Shown here piece after piece: positions 31,740-32,238 of a DNA stretch of 32,238 nt (position 1 is the stretch's first letter; each line of letters opens with the position of its first letter). A program made the position numbers and the translations under genes. The notes below the pieces were generated by a model. The model was given only the letters and a program-made list of their open reading frames with translations, was not told the DNA's origin and made no database searches. This stretch comes from Byssochlamys sp. IMV 00236. Its lineage: Eukaryota; Ascomycota; Eurotiomycetes; Eurotiales; Thermoascaceae. The DNA lies in the NCBI GenBank assembly GCA_001931875.2, contig MSJH02000348.1:1-32238 (forward strand), given 5' to 3'.

Positions 31740-32214
31740 ATGGCTTTATTAAATGATATCAGACTAAATGACATGACATGTATCACTACCATTACACACA
31801 ATTTATGACTGAATAATAGCTGAATTATCCAGAATAAATCCTTTCCCGTTGCATTGGTCCACAAGATGTTACATTGATTGACAATATGTTTTCAGAATAA
31901 TACAGTTTACATTGAACTTCACATCTCATAGCAAATAACGAACTTGGTTTATCAATGCCGAACCTACTTTTACCCAAGCATTGAGTCCTTGCATAGAAAT
32001 TACCCTATCTTCTTTCTCTCTTTGTCTTTTTCCTTTTATCAATGGATCGTATCACTTACACCATTTTCCCCTATATTTTTTTTTTTTTTCAGTATTCTTT
32101 TTAATCAGATGAACTTTGCAATAAATGTTTATGTTACATGCTATTTTTTGTGCTTGTGCACATGAGGTGATACATTCATTATAATAGCTTTTAATATAAG
32201 AAAATGTCTTGATG
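31740..32214. other. Upstream spacer of amylase gene, no gene seen
   Basis: About 475 bp of AT-rich sequence with pyrimidine-rich runs on the plus strand (including T14 near 32077). No convincing ORF, RNA gene or recognised regulator site was found. Distal amylase promoter sequence is the simplest reading. Confidence 0.5.
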
Positions 32215-32238
32215 AAAAAAAAAAAAAAAAAAAAAAAA
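32215..32238. repeat. A24 homopolymer at right edge
   Basis: The window ends in 24 consecutive A, mirroring the A27 at the left edge. It most likely marks an assembly break. Confidence 0.9.

Noticed and set aside
1..32238. CRISPR arrays, transposon terminal repeats, tRNA or rRNA genes
   Set aside because: No regularly spaced repeats, transposase or reverse-transcriptase frames, or tRNA B-box/cloverleaf patterns were seen on either strand.

Overview
The window reads as nuclear DNA of an early-diverging fungus, most likely a Mucoromycota/Mucorales species. This rests on a set of fungal/opisthokont housekeeping genes, AT-rich spacers, dense very short introns and a secreted Mucorales-style GH13 alpha-amylase. 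That placement is an inference; no rRNA or ITS is present. By exon joining on reading frame and family knowledge I could rebuild about 52 introns in 13 spliced genes. Every intron I trust is 45-72 bp. No CRISPR, complete mobile element, tRNA or rRNA was seen. The window begins with 27 A and ends with 24 A, and the first gene is cut by the left edge, so it is probably a whole contig broken at homopolymers.

Layout, left to right. (+) MUS81 structure-selective endonuclease, 5' truncated. (-) a sugar-phosphate nucleotidyltransferase-like protein whose true start lies in a 10-bp first coding exon. (-) a 492-aa inositol/sugar MFS transporter in six exons. A divergent promoter with two palindromes. 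(+) SMP3/PIG-Z fourth-mannose GPI mannosyltransferase in eight exons. About 1.5 kb (7.98-9.52 kb) of broken or badly resolved coding sequence. (+) PRP4/PRPF4 of the U4/U6 snRNP. (+) SAM50 of the mitochondrial outer membrane. (-) RAD5/HLTF-type helicase and ubiquitin ligase. (-) a LIV-1/KE4-type ZIP zinc transporter. (+) a DEK_C protein with two tandem SWIB domains. A 1.2-kb gene-poor stretch with three hairpins and one weak small gene candidate. (+) EBP2 ribosome-assembly factor. (+) RBG2/DRG2 GTPase. (-) MDM1/SNX13-like contact-site protein (1350 aa). (+) deoxyhypusine synthase, preceded by an upstream ORF. (-) secreted alpha-amylase.

The genes do not form one pathway. Loose themes are replication-fork repair (MUS81, RAD5), membrane and organelle biology (SAM50, MDM1, SMP3, ZIP, inositol transporter) and translation or ribosome biogenesis (EBP2, RBG2, deoxyhypusine synthase, perhaps the SWIB protein). 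I see no clear new multi-gene system. The least ordinary items are the tandem SWIB protein made by exon duplication, the upstream ORF ending 2 nt before the deoxyhypusine synthase start, two GC-AG introns, micro-exons at gene starts, the overlapping hairpins near 20.7 kb, and the E2F/MCB-like sites in front of RAD5.
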